The position numbers and the translations under genes were made by a program. Positions 1-12,249 of a stretch of 64,000 bases of DNA are shown here, piece by piece (position 1 is the stretch's first letter; every line of letters begins with the position of its first letter). Below the pieces are notes generated by a model that was not told the origin of the DNA, did no database searches, and worked only from the letters and a program-made list of their open reading frames with translations. The stretch covers positions 90,015,641-90,079,640 of the forward strand of contig NC_133770.1 of NCBI RefSeq assembly GCF_003597395.2, read 5' to 3'. Source of the stretch: Chelonoidis abingdonii. Taxonomy: Eukaryota; Chordata; Testudines; Testudinidae.

Positions 1-19
1 ATAGACAGCACTATGGTTA

Positions 20-235
20 CTTGAGGAAGGATGGTCTAGTGGTGAGAACACTAGTCTAGGCCACAGGAGATCTGGCCTCAATTCTCTTCCCCTCCATAAA
101 TCTTCCTGTGTGACCTTGGGCAAGAAACTTTGTCTCTCTCTCTGCTTCCCCATCTGTAAAATGGCAATAATAGCATTTCCTTACCTCACAGGGGTGTTGT
201 GAGAGTAAGTACATGAAGAGGTTGATGCACTTGCA
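20..235 (+). repeat. MIR/CORE-type SINE
   Basis: A tRNA-derived head (GGTCTAGTGGTGAGAACA) is followed by the MIR-like body: a 'gtgtgaccttgggcaa' core, 'cccatctgtaaaatgg', then 'cctcacaggggtgttgtga'. This order is diagnostic of ancient amniote MIR/CORE SINEs. Open frames crossing it on either strand are chance frames. Confidence 0.85.
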
Positions 236-344
236 CACTACAATATTGGAGCCATGTAAGTACCTTCGATTTATTTTACTGATCTGTATGACAATATTGT
301 CTAGAAGCCTTAACTTAGATCGGAGTCCCCTAGTGCACACTGGA

Positions 345-520
345 CAAACTCATTGTGAGAGACAATCTCTCTGTTCTGAAGAGCAAACAATCAAAACAGG
401 CAAAACAGATAAAGGGTGGAAGAGAAAAGAAGCCCAGAGAGGAGAAATGTCCAAAATAGGACTAGAACCCAGGCGTCCTGACTTCCACTCCAATGCCCTT
501 GCACTAGAATACATAGCCTT
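345..520 (-). repeat. MIR-like SINE fragment, reverse orientation
   Basis: Read on the minus strand this gives the tRNA-derived head and core of the same SINE type. On + it shows 'cccagagaggagaaatg' and 'aggactagaacccaggcgtcctgac', the usual antisense MIR signature. It is diverged and lacks clear ends. Confidence 0.65.
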
Positions 521-599
521 TGCAAAAGATGTAAAACTCATAGACAAGAGTTTCAAAAGCTCATACACGGGCCAAATCCTCCTGGAACACCTCTAGATT

Positions 600-3500
600 A
601 AAATAGTTTCGTATGACTGAAAAGGTAAAACAAAAATACATCTAATACAGATTTTTAATCTATTGCTCTGTACTTTTACATTATATTGTTGTAATGATAC
701 CAACTGATTCCTTTTAGGTGGATAATAGTCCCTTGTTTGGAAAGGGTTTTTTCTCAAGTAAGTTTCAGTCTAGGAAGAACATATTCTGAAGTTGTTTGGT
801 TGTTTCTGGCAACAGTATATGGACAATGTCTACTGATATGCATCAGATGTGCTGGTTATAAAATTGATTTAGTATTCAGTGCCCCTGTTTTCTCACAAGG
901 CAGGCTAATGAGAGAGGAAAAATAGATAAGGGAAATGTCAAGAAGAACTTCAGTGAAAATTTAGCTTGTGTTCCAGACAGGTAAGTAGAAACTAGGATAA
1001 AAAAGAGAAAATTCATGTCCAGTATATATCATTGTAGATTAGAGGAACTCACTTCTTGTTAAATAACATTAGTAAAAGAAAACCATGTAAATCTTTTGTC
1101 ATAACCACCTAGGTGATCACATTCAACTTTGCTGTGAAATGTACTCTGATATAGAGCAGGTACATTTTTCAGCTGAAACTTTTTTTGATGAAAAGTGCTG
1201 ATTCAGGTCAACCAAAACATTTAACGAATTTATTAAAAGAGAACCTAAAAAAAAAAATTAAGAAAATATGAAAGGTTTTGTTTTTCCTTTTTTGAAATGA
1301 AAGGTTTCAATTTGAAACAACTTTTCACTTTGAAATTCCTTCAATTTTTTTTAAACTATCAAAATCCAAATGGAATGTTTAATTTTGTGTCAAACAATGT
1401 TTTGTTTTTCTGAAATGTAATTTCTAAAAATATTTGGAACTGCCAGTGAACCTTAAAATGAGTTTAGCTAGCTCTAATATTTTACTATGTTTGCAAAAGA
1501 GGAACTGATGTATATAATAGATGTTACTTGAAACAAATAAGTTACAATATGTTTGTCTATAAAATATACCTATAGTGTGTTCTTGATGGTTTGTCCCATT
1601 TTAAATATTCTACTGTTTACCAGAATTCCACACAGTTAGAAATTAAATGCAACCCATTGTAAGTTTTCATACTGTGACCACTACCTAGTACTCAAGTTCC
1701 TTTAAATGTAGCCATTCACAGAACTGGTAGATTACAATTGCAGGTGCTAATCATATTTTTTTTATTGCCAATATTTTTTTTAATTTGGTAAAATTTAATA
1801 TTTTATTTTGGTTCGTAAATCCTTCCCAAATAAAGCTCTACTTCTGCAACTGTATTTACTAGACCCAAGTCTTCACCAAATAGTTTTGATTAACAATTTT
1901 CAACCTTTGGATTACTTGTGAACTGGTGACTTGAATTATTCACTATTTGTTGGTTGTTAAGAGTGGAAGGTCAAGAAATTGTGTTTCTTCTCTCTGAATG
2001 GATGAGTGAAGCCTTTTAAACAGAAGAACAAATGATAGCAAATAATAAATAGTCTCATGGATGCATAGGTACACTTGTTCAGAAGGGAATATGGATAATT
2101 GTATCAGCTGTTCCCTAAACATATGTGCAAACAAAAAATTGCAGGTGTGAATGTTCATGAACAGTGAATAAAAAGGGAAATGATTGTAATTGAACTAAAT
2201 GTGTTTGGAATGCAGTCAAATATTCTTGAGCATTGGCTTTGAATTTTTCAACAAGCTTTGAAGATAGCAAATCTGGGAATATTTAAGGGGTGTGTATAAT
2301 TTATAATTTATACTTTTGAGATATTAGTCACAAGGGATATAGCTGTACCAGAGCAACCTCCTACTGTTTCAAACAGGAATAAAATGAATGAGTGTAAGTC
2401 ACTTTTCACAGCAGTGCAGCATCTCTGCAGTTAGGGGTTTTGTATCAGTGCAGCTTCACCAGTGGTTAAGACTCAAATGTAGACAAGAGTCTAACTTCCC
2501 AAATTCTTTCAGAACAACCTTCATGAGTATAAGGATATGTGGAAACAAACTATTTGGAACTGAAGTATATTCAGATTCCTCCAATTATGTATTAAGATTA
2601 CCTATCACAAACAAGAACCCAGGGAAACTTGTCTCTGTTCTTTTCTTCTCTCTTCAAAATGGCTAGTAGAGTCTGGCTGTGATTTTGATCTCTTACTGGT
2701 TTTAGGCCATTGTGCTGTAACCCCATTGACTTCAGGGGAGTTCTACTGAATTATGCTGGGGAAAATGAGATCAGAGTCAGCCCTCTAACTGTCGAGATAT
2801 TTTTTCCAGGGCTTGATAGGCTACTCATCATTATAAGTGATTCTTAAGCATGAGTTACAGGTCCTGAATCACTTGACGCTATGATCTCTGATTATTAGCC
2901 AGCATAGACAACCGCCTCTCAACCAGCGCATTGTGAAAGTGTTGAAAAGGCTTTCGGGGAAGTTTCACTTGGAAATTGTCACTATTTCATTCTGGCTGTT
3001 TTTGTGCCTCTGAAATGGGCAGTGATCATCTTTTTCGGTTTCAGGCATGCAGAGAAGTGGAAGGCCTCTTTTTACTCAGAATTTTATGAGCAAGTGAGGT
3101 AGAGGCCATCTTTGACATTTTTGTTTCAAGTATGTGTTTGTGAGAGAGAAGGAGCATGAAAGAATTTTACAATTTATGAAATTCTGCTCTATAGAATAGT
3201 CTTTTTGCCTTTTGGATCTAAGTACCCCCAGATACTGCACAGTATAATAATTTGTACAAGGATATGTTTAGTATGAACTTATAAAAATTTGCCTTTTCCT
3301 TGCAAGAAATGACTCTATGATGTATGTTGTTCAAAGTCAGTAATAAATTCTTTCTGAGCAAAGTTCTTCTGTAGCCCATTATTTCCTTGGACACCTAAAA
3401 TGATCAACAGTGGAGGCTACTTAATTTAAAGATGTAAATACTGTAGTAGTTCAGAGTAATCTGAACAGTGCCAAAGGTGAAATGCAGGCTTGTTTGGCAC

Positions 3501-3880
3501 TAGATCATTTCTGATTTAATCACAAGGATGAGCATGTTACTTAATTAACATGTTTGTACTTCCTTGATATTTTAATTTAAATGAGTTCCAGTCCAGTTAA
3601 CTGGAAGAGCTAAATAGATGCTTAACATTTAATTGATTTGATTATTAGTTTTATTTAACTTATTAGCTTTACTTGGTGATGGTTCTCTTCCTCTTCCTCC
3701 TTAATCAACCCCGAAAAAATATTGTTGAGTGTTCCTTTTAGTGAAACATGATGAATAGACTGAGCCTGATCCTGCACTTTGTTACTCAGGCAAATTCCTA
3801 TTCATTTCAGGATTGGGTTCAGTAATTCTCTATTTTTGATGAGCAATATAAGGTAGAAAGTTAAAATTGACATTCCTCTT
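600..3880. other. AT-rich stretch, no gene seen
   Basis: No convincing exon or long element. About 1180-1460 is a low-complexity run rich in GAAATTT/TTTGAAA, which resembles the AT-rich dispersed repeat near 54.7 kb. 2690-2800 and 3755-3830 carry short motifs of the 'cccattgacttcagggg / gatcctgcac' type that recur across the window and look like old dispersed repeat fragments. The rest looks unique. Confidence 0.5.
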
Positions 3881-3884
3881 ACCT

Positions 3885-4200
3885 ATCTGCAGTGTGGTTA
3901 TAGCCGTGCTGCTCACAAGATATGAGAGAGAGAGAGAGACAGGGTGGCTGAGGTAATAGCTTTTATTGGACCAATTTCTGTTGGTGGAAGAGACAAACTT
4001 TGGAATGTCACAGAGCTCTTTGTCAGGTCTGGAAAGGGCAACCAGAGTGTCACAGCTAAATACCGCTACGTGGGACAGATTAAACACAAGGGGTTAACAC
4101 GTTGCAAGAAACCACTTAAAATGAAGTGGGCAACTAACACCCCTGGAGTCATAGGACAAAGGGGGTTAGTACGTTACAATTTGTCCTAATGAACCATAAA
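3885..4200. repeat. Unnamed dispersed sauropsid repeat with (GA)n
   Basis: It contains a GA microsatellite (about 3921-3940), then 'cttttattggaccaatttctgttggtg' style sequence split by a short palindrome, and 'gagtcataggacaaagggggttagt'. I recognise the block as recurrent in turtle and crocodile DNA but cannot assign its class. The 81- and 85-codon frames here are not genes. Confidence 0.6.
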
Positions 4201-4224
4201 ACAAGTGTCTGAGACCATTATTTT

Positions 4225-4478
4225 TAGGATATGTCTATGCTGCAAAGAAGAATCCACAGCACCAAGTCGGGTCAACTGACTTAGGCTCACGGTGCAGAGC
4301 TAAAAGTAACAGGGGTAGACGTTTGGGCTGGTGCCCAGATTCTGAAACCCATTGAGCAGGAGGGTCTCAGACCCCAGACTCCTATTTTTTTGCCCTGCAG
4401 CCGGAGCCCTGTGAATGTGAAATGACCTGGTTTCTGAGACTCAGTGCCATAGATTTTGCTTTGCAGCGTAGACCTACT
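4225..4478. repeat. MITE-like hairpin element
   Basis: The left end (ATGTCTATGCTGCAAAG) and the reverse complement of the right end (AGGTCTACGCTGCAAAGC) match as imperfect terminal inverted repeats. The interior ('gggtcaactgacttaggctca') matches the hairpin element near 40 kb. No coding capacity. Target duplication is not clear. Confidence 0.6.
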
Positions 4479-4489
4479 TGCAGCATCTA

Positions 4490-5590
4490 GCAAAGTGAGC
4501 ACCTTTGAATACCTGCTCTGCCTGATTTGTACCATGGACTTTAAACCTGCGTCTCCCACAAAAATGCCCTAACAATCAGATTATTGGCTATTTTGATGAG
4601 TGGGACTCTCTCTGTGTTTTGAGAAAAATGTTGATGTCTCAAATGTGGCCCAATACAGAATGGAAGATTTTTTTTTGAAGCTGCGAAAATATTTGCAGGA
4701 TGGGAAAACCATTTCCCACCCAGCTCTACTTGTAAGGGACTTTGATGCAACAGTGAAAATGGCATATATTTGGCATTGTCAGTCTAGTGGTGATCATACA
4801 TATGCTGTGTGCGACATAGAGCATGTGTGAGAGCACAACCTTTGTTAAATGGGAGGAAGTGTGTACCAAATGTTAGTCTGTGTAATCCCATTGGCTTCCA
4901 GATTTTAATTTCTGTGGACAATATTGTTTTTGTAAACTATTCTTTACATATAAGTAGGGCTCCTGTTGTTGTATAGTTTTTGCCTAAACAGTATGGGTTA
5001 AGAAAAGCCATTCAAGTAAAAAAACAGTCTTCATTTGACCTCTTCAAGGACTAGATGCTGAGAAAATAATGGGCATGGTTTTGTTAACCAAATGTTTCTC
5101 CAATGCAGGATTATGCAAGAATTATAATAATATTAAGAGAGGCTGCATCTTCATAGAATGGAAGCAGCATGAAGTGAGGGATGCAAATCTGGCCAGTGCA
5201 AATTTGCCCACCCAATTAAACTGTCAATGTAGCCTGATTTTTATGGGAATCTTCAAAGATTCCTACTGGGCAGTTTTTCTCATTTCCTCTCAGTATATGT
5301 ATGTCATTAGCATCTCTAAGAAATCTATTTTTTTTCTTAGTGTCTGCTCATTATGCCCACCCCACGAGGCTACACTCTCCATATATATATATACAACAAT
5401 TTCAATAAATGGAGAGGAGAAACCCCAGATACATTTGGTGTAATTAGTACGTGCCTTGAGCTTTCTCCACTAATGAATGAATCTCAGATCATTCAAGATA
5501 CATCTTTAAAACATGTTAAGCAATCTAATGGAGGAATAATAAACAAGTCAAATAGTTTATTGAAACAGCTGACCAGCTCTATTTATTAGG
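4490..5590. other. No gene seen
   Basis: Mixed AT-rich sequence with a short (AT)n run near 5379-5393. The 124-codon frame at 5069-5443 is low complexity and has no recognisable domain. No repeat ends identified. Confidence 0.5.
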
Positions 5591-6035
5591 GGCCTGACTG
5601 AAATCGCATGGAAAGACTCCAATGGGGTTTGGATCAGGCCATTTTATTTTGGTTGTCGATCCAGTTGCAATGGCACTGTTTGAAGTTAAGCATGTGCTTA
5701 AAGGCTTTACTGAACTGGGACCTCAATGTGTAAGCAGGTCTCCCCATTTGCATGAGGTGGTGCCTTTCTGTGATGCTTCAGATGCGTTTTTGCATCCTCC
5801 TTGGACACTCTGCACCTTTGAGCAGAAAGGGAAAATGATGAGATTGCTAGGAGAAGGGAAGGGAGAATATGGAAGGACAGAGGATTGTGGAGGAACAGAG
5901 GGAGATGGGGCAGGATGCTGAAGGGGCAAGACGGGGAAGGTGTGAGTGGGAGACTGAAGCCCTGATTTTAATGGGCCTATTCATGTGCTCAAATTTGAGC
6001 CTGTCCTTAAGTGCTTTGCTGGACTGGGCCCAGAG
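5590..6035. repeat. Dispersed repeat fragments (unclassified)
   Basis: Two related pieces (5590-5730 and 5970-6035) contain 'tttggatcaggcc', 'gttaagcatgtgcttaaaggc' and 'aagtgctttgctggactgggccc'. Similar sequence occurs near 42.35 and 47.5 kb. Probably an old non-autonomous repeat; the family was not named. Confidence 0.5.
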
Positions 6036-7185
6036 GTAATTGGCAGGGAGGCTGGGGAGCAAAAGGACGGAAGGAGGGAGTCATGGTGGAGCATGTTAAG
6101 TATGACAGTTCCCCCTCCAACCCAAGAGTGAGTATAAGTGAAGTTCCCCATTACTAGCAGCCAGGGTGGGGCATGTTTTTGTGTGTGAATTGTGTGTTCA
6201 TTACAGGCTTAAATTAAACTGAAGCAATCTCACACAAAGAGAAAGTAGGTAGGATTGGGGAGACTAACACTTCAAAATTCAGGAGACAGACAAAAAAATC
6301 AGCACAACTTATTACTTTTTCACGGTTTTTAATCCAGTCATGACTTTCTGGATATTTGAACTCTTAAGTGTTGTCAATATTGCTACATATTCTTCTTGCT
6401 TTAAAATACATGCTTGGAACTAATCAGACATGAGATATGTATACTAGCTGTGTTTTGTGTTTCTAATAGGTACCAAGGCCAATGCCTTCAAAGTGTAATT
6501 AGCACACCGTGTAAATACTGTACAATTTACCTCACAGACTATTAAATGCAATATTCTACACAGAGCCAAAACAAATATATATTTACACACAACAGTCTGA
6601 ATTATTTCAATGGTAAAGCTGAGCACTATAGATCTTGATAAGTAATGATGAAATGAGATCTGAAGACTCTCCGTTATTAATGCTGTTTTCACCCATCTCT
6701 TTCTTTCACTAGGAGCATAATTTCCCTTTCATTTCTTCATTAGAATTTTATATTCAAACATATGGAGAGACCACAGACCAGACAGTCTCTTAAATTGTGC
6801 TTTCTCCTGAAGTTATCTGAGCAGCTAAAGCTGCATTTCTCTTGTCACAGACTACATATTATGTAATCACTGCATGCTAGTAAGTTATTTACTAGAACCT
6901 GAGTGCTACTGGTATAATGGACAATGGAATTTTACATGTGGATGCAGAGTCCTATTTTTAAAAAAGGCCTATACATTATTAGTGTGTATAAGAACAGCCC
7001 CTATTTAGATTAGGGCTCCCTCTGTACACTACATAGACTGTATGACACCATTTGGCTTTTCCCCTCCGGTATGTTTATTTCTGTTACTAGTTTGCCTAAA
7101 TACGCAGTTTTCCTCTCTCATCTGTGGGAGGGGACATCATGCTGGCTCAAGTATCTTGAGATATTTTCAGTGAAATATTATGAGA
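6036..7185. other. No gene seen
   Basis: Unremarkable AT-rich sequence. I recognise no exon, RNA gene or element ends. Confidence 0.5.
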
Positions 7186-7189
7186 ATAT

Positions 7190-7600
7190 AGCAGCTGGCT
7201 GACAAGAAAAGTAAGTGAAGCAAATGGCAAGGAGATTAACACAGAGCAGAGGAAAAGGAGTAAAAAGAAGCAGGACAGAAAAGAAATACGGAAAAGTGGA
7301 ATAAACCAGACAAAGGTTGGGATATGCCTGAAAGGAGAAGGAAGAATCAGGACAAAACTGAATAGAAATGGAAAAAGAAGAAACAGGAAAGGCAGTGAGG
7401 CTTAGCAGCAAGGAAAACTGATGAAACTAAAAGGAAATGCTAATGGAAAAGAATACATGAGAAAATAAGGAAAGAATGGAAGAGGAGGAAAACAGAACTA
7501 AATTGAGACTGAAGAACAAATGAATGAAACAAATGGCAGAGGAGAAAGCAAAAAAGAAAAAGTAACAAAATTTGAGAGAGGCCTAAAGGAAGAGTGGAGA
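7190..7600 (+). repeat. Purine-rich tract
   Basis: About 400 bases in which the + strand is roughly 80 percent purine by counting a sample line, built of irregular GAAAA/AGGAG words. It may be a decayed purine microsatellite. No codon structure is visible on either strand. Confidence 0.7.
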
Positions 7601-7908
7601 CAGAAATGGTGGCCTCCATCCTGCACCATTGAAGCCCATGGGAATTTTGCAGTCAACTCCAATGGGAGCAGGATGACAGTCTAGAGACTGGACAGTAAGA
7701 CACTCTGTGGACACTCATGGATTAGGCTAAAGTTCAGAGCTAATTCAGGATAACTCAAGATTTGATAGTGTCACAATCTTGTAAACTGTTCTTGTGACAT
7801 TGGCTGCACCTAAAGGAAAAAATAGGCCTCTTCCAGCTATGATCTGTCCCAGAACCAAAATCTTAGGGACAAGTTCAGATAGGAGGATTCAAATCTAACT
7901 CTCCCCTC

Positions 7909-8176
7909 TGTGATGGAGTAGGGGCTGTCAGTGTGGGGAATGGGAGAGCAGGGGATGTCTTTAGGTGAGGGACAGGATCTTTAAGCCTGTAACCTGAGCC
8001 AGGCAGGGGGTGAGCACCTTTGCTGAGGAAACGGGACAAAGGAATCGGCCGGCGGGAGGAGGGGCAGGGCAGTTTGGGTTTGGGGCTGTGTGGGCAGAAT
8101 TCAAGGTATCCTAGCTAGGATCCAAGCACCCTGAAAGCCCAGAAGGACTGGATGGAGGAGTCCTGACTCCGTGACA
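7909..8176. mobile_element. Short solo LTR with 5-bp target duplication
   Basis: The block begins TGTGATGGAG and ends CTCCGTGACA, so the ends are imperfect inverted repeats (8 of 10 match) with TG...CA termini. It is flanked by CCCTC at 7904-7908 and 8177-8181, a perfect 5-bp duplication. At 268 bp it is short for a retroviral LTR, so it is either internally deleted or from a compact LTR family. No internal retroviral genes lie beside it. Confidence 0.75.
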
Positions 8177-8181
8177 CCCTC

Positions 8182-9318
8182 CTTGACTGGTTCTGAATTT
8201 GTCTCATCTCTAATAAATTCTACAAGAGACACAAACTCAAAATGGTGAAACCTGATGAATGCATCTGAAAAAGATTCAGATTAATTCAGAGAAGTATCTA
8301 AAGTATCTAAAGTTTAAAATGTTCATCTAGATCTTATATGGACTCATTAAGTCTGAAAAACTGAATTTGAAATCTCAGGGGGGGTGGGGAAAGCTCAAAG
8401 CTTTAGCTCATATTGTCATTGGAGAACATTTTAGCTGGTGTTAGACTAGCCACAGGGTTGCTAATTTGCACTGGAAAGCCTGGTTTACCTTCTGGCAAGC
8501 CTAAAATCAAGGCAGGTGTGAAGATAGTTTAGACATACCCCTTATTTGCACTGAATAGGAGCTTAATGTAGTTTGGGACTGAGCCCAGTGGGTGTGAAAT
8601 TCTTCACAACATAATGATCATTTTTTTGCAAACTTTTGCTAAAAACTTTCAGTGGTTGCTTCCAACTCTATTGATGAGTCTAATGGACAATGTACTACCT
8701 TTTACAGAAAGAAAAAAGTAATTCTTACCAAAGTAAGAAGAAAAGCGAAGATTTAAAAAAATAGGAAGTTAAAGTTAGGCTTCTAACAAAGTGACCTGGT
8801 TTTGAGAAGTACTGAGTACCCAGCCACTTTCATTGATTTCAGTGATTTTGAAAATCAGGCCACTTAAGTTCCTAAACGTGGATTTTAGTTAACTAGTATT
8901 AGCCTCTACTCTTTACAATTTATACCTCTATGTTACCATGTATGTAAACCTTACTCTCAAACACAGTAATGCACAGACTGGACTGAAAGCTCTTTAGTAA
9001 AGATAGCAATGTAATATCATATGAAGACCTCATTGTATAGTAATTTTCAAGTGCATTATGTTAGCATCATATTACATTATTACTCATATTCACGAATATG
9101 GTGTTTAGCAGATAAAATTACATTGTCATGCCAGACTAGTAAAGGAGGCCCTAATAGGATCTGATGGGAATTGCTGTTATGAAAGATGCTTGCTAATCTG
9201 ATGGGATAGATTCCCTCTAGTAATGTCTCTTATGAAATTTCCCATAACCCCTTTCAACTCTCCTCACCCAGGAAATAAGAAGGAAAGGCTGAGTAGAAAA
9301 CTTCAACATGAGTTTAAG
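8182..9318. other. No gene; one dispersed repeat fragment
   Basis: 8770-8870 contains 'gaaaatcaggccacttaagttcct', a motif block of an old sauropsid dispersed repeat that also appears near 30435-30480. The remainder shows nothing I can assign. Confidence 0.45.
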
Positions 9319-9319
9319 G

Positions 9320-9357
9320 CACTGGATTGGGTCTCAGAAGATCTGGCTTCAGTTACA

Positions 9358-9407
<50 letters not shown>

Positions 9408-9630
9408 ACCTACCTACCTAGGTTACTTTGGGTTGCTTGATCTCTTTGTGCCTCAGTTTCCACTGGAAAAATGGGAGCAATAATCTTTCCATTCTTTGTA
9501 TTGTCTGTTTTGACTTGTAAACTATTTTGGGCTTCTAACTAAATGTATGTACGGAACTTAGCATTATGGGGCATGATTTCTGGTCTGGGCCTGTAGCTGC
9601 TACTGTAACACAAATTAAAAACCAATAGTA
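9320..9630 (+). repeat. MIR/CORE-type SINE with microsatellite inside
   Basis: SINE body with 'gtctcagaagatctggcttca', then a CT/CA microsatellite (about 9358-9404) and CCTA units (about 9405-9420). It continues into 'tgtgcctcagtttcc', 'aaaatgggagcaataat', and a tail including 'gtaaactattttgggc' and 'tgctactgtaacacaaat'. The microsatellite has expanded within the element. The 86-codon frame across it is an artefact. Confidence 0.8.
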
Positions 9631-9639
9631 GTAATCTGC

Positions 9640-12245
9640 ACAAGGGGCTAGGGTAAGTGATGGGTGAAGCTCAAATGGGTCAAAGGTTTGGATAAATATA
9701 CATAAGTTCGGAAGCTTTATCTGAACTTTTCAAGACAGCCAGATCTTGCTGGAAATCACTGAACAGGCTGTCTCATGAGTTCAGGTGTAACCTACTTCAG
9801 ATCAAGGCAGCAATACCTTGAGAACACCCTGTCTCGGTCATCTGATAACTTCTGCTTCCTATTCCAGCTGGACTCAGAAGTGCAGAAATTAGTCCAAAAA
9901 AAAGGGGCAGGGTTGAGTATGGGATTCATCAAACCTTTTGAACCCATCTGTTGTGTTTAATTCAAAATAGTTTTCCTCCCCCTACCTATGTTTGGACTAG
10001 CTTAGCAGTTTGTGGGTCAGGACAAAGGTAAATTGACAGATGTTGAGACAACTTGCACGCTGCATAGTCATATTGTAGCTGCCGTGGCTAACATTATCCT
10101 CTAACTTTTATATAATCATCGTTTGCACAGGAAAAATGAAAAATCTCTATATAATATACATACACCTACTGTATATTGGGTGTATGTGAGGAAAACATTC
10201 TCTTAATCTCTGCAGCATGCAGAAGGCATCCACATTCTGTTGTTGAAGCTAGACGTTCCCTTTTGCAGGACCTTCACAGTTCATTGTGCTCTGGAATAAC
10301 AAGTGGTTGATCATGTACCTTAATTACAAGAGCAAATTGAAGGCGGTTGTATATCCATCAACAGAAATGGCATATTAGTTAACTAATGAAAAAGTCAGAG
10401 TGAGGAATAATACTGCAACAGTGTTAGTAAACATTAGGGCAAGATCTTCTCCTGGTATAACTGGCATTGCTTGGTTGACTTCGGTACAGTTAGGCTGAAT
10501 TACACCATCTGAGGATCTGATTCTAGTTTGGTAAATGAAGGTTTTTGAATAACTGTTTACATTAAACTTTGCAGTGAAAAAATCAAGAAAAATGTTATTC
10601 TCTGGCTGATGTTTCTATGTGCATTTTTTGGTGTAAAAAAATTAAACATGCTTCTGATATAATGGGACAGTTTTGCTTTCATTCTGTAGAAATATGATTT
10701 CTTAATTCCCATCTTCCATAATTATTTCACACACTTACACGCAGAGATTTAATGTTGGGGATTAGATAATTCAGTAACCTGGTGAAATGTGACCAAATAA
10801 GTATGAATAAACCCATGGTATCACTTCTGGAAGACTTTGAAATCTAGCTAGATAAGAAGTTGAGTGCCAAGGAGTTCCGTATGCATGAAGAAGGAAGCAT
10901 CACATGTAAAGTTAACTATTTTCTTTTGGAGGAGAGAGCAATGCTCATTTCTGGTAAGTGCTAGGTCACATTAATTAGCATCACTCTGGGCCCAGTCCTG
11001 TATTATCGTTACTGTTTTGTCTGAAGGAGTGTTTTTGTTTGAAGGAGTACTCTAGGTGATTTCCAGGCGTACAAGAAGGGATGGTCCCTGCCGTAAAGAG
11101 CCTGTGGTCTAAGGATGGATAAGGAGATTAGGGAAGAAGACCAACAAAAACAATTTTCAATATGAATCAATAAGATTCACTGTAGGCAGCAGGGCAGAAG
11201 TGGGTTTTGAAGTGGGACTTAATTACAAGGTGCTTACTCTCTCCACTTTTGAATTAATGAAGGTCCATCCACGCATAGAGAGGACTACATGGAGATAGGC
11301 ATAGAGGTGATTGTTTGAGATAATGACAAAGGGGCAGAAAAAAAAATCAGAACAGTGGCAGAGAGGTGACTGGGCAGCACAGTTAATTCTCATGTTGAAG
11401 CCAAATATCTGTTTGACATTTTAAAAAGATCTTGAAATCATTCATTTACTAATTGCACACAAAACCAGTGTTACAGGAAGACTATTTGGGTTGCAAAGCT
11501 AAGCACTCCAAAGTTAGAAAATGCCAAACTTATAGTAGCCAGGCAACTTTGTTTCTGCCCCTTTGGGCATTCATCCTGGGCACTGGATGAGGCAGGGGTC
11601 CATATGAGAAAAATAGCGTGTAAGATAATGTAATGAAAGACTACATCATAATGCATATGGACAGAATGATGCTTCCACAGGCAATTGTAAATCTGGCATT
11701 CCCTAACTTTCAAGTGCCTGACTTTGTTGCAACTTAACTAATGTTCCATTACCATAGGCTTTTTTGTTTGAGTTTTCCCAGGGCTTTTCCTTTAAAACAA
11801 TTACAAAAAACCTTTTTAATGTGCAACCTGTGTGTCATCAGGGTTTGCACCCGAACTTCCAGCAATACTGCATAGACTTGTGCTACTTAAATATGAAACT
11901 AACTACATCAGCTGGGGGCTGAGGAGGTGAGGGTCTGTCCAACAATGCTTAAATACTGGGTGGCACACCACAGGCAGTTTCAGTTTTGCCATTTACCCAA
12001 AGGGAGGAGCTGTAAGCCTGTGTGGCAGCTGGCTGATACGGAGAGAAGAGACAGATCTGGGGGAAGAATTGTAGAGCAAGACTTATCCTGTCTTCACCAG
12101 GTTATTGTATCCATGTGGGAATCTGAGAACATCCCAAATAATTTCAAAGATAAAGTTGTTCCTTGTGTAGACCTGGATGAATGCTGTATATTCATGAAAT
12201 TTTTGTAGAAGAAAGAGTAGATTCATTTAATCACCCTGTGATGGG
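9640..12245. other. No gene seen
   Basis: Mostly unique-looking AT-rich sequence. 10440-10520 has 'ctgaattacaccatctgagga', a small piece of a recurrent amniote repeat. No exon recognised. Confidence 0.45.
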
Positions 12246-12249
12246 GTCT

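Noticed and set aside
20..100. tRNA gene suggested by the GGTCTAGTGG-like start
   Set aside because: It is the tRNA-derived head of a MIR-type SINE; the downstream core and tail are present and no complete cloverleaf is possible.
9358..9420. CRISPR-like or structured array from short tandem units
   Set aside because: These are CT, CA and CCTA microsatellites without spacers, inside a SINE.
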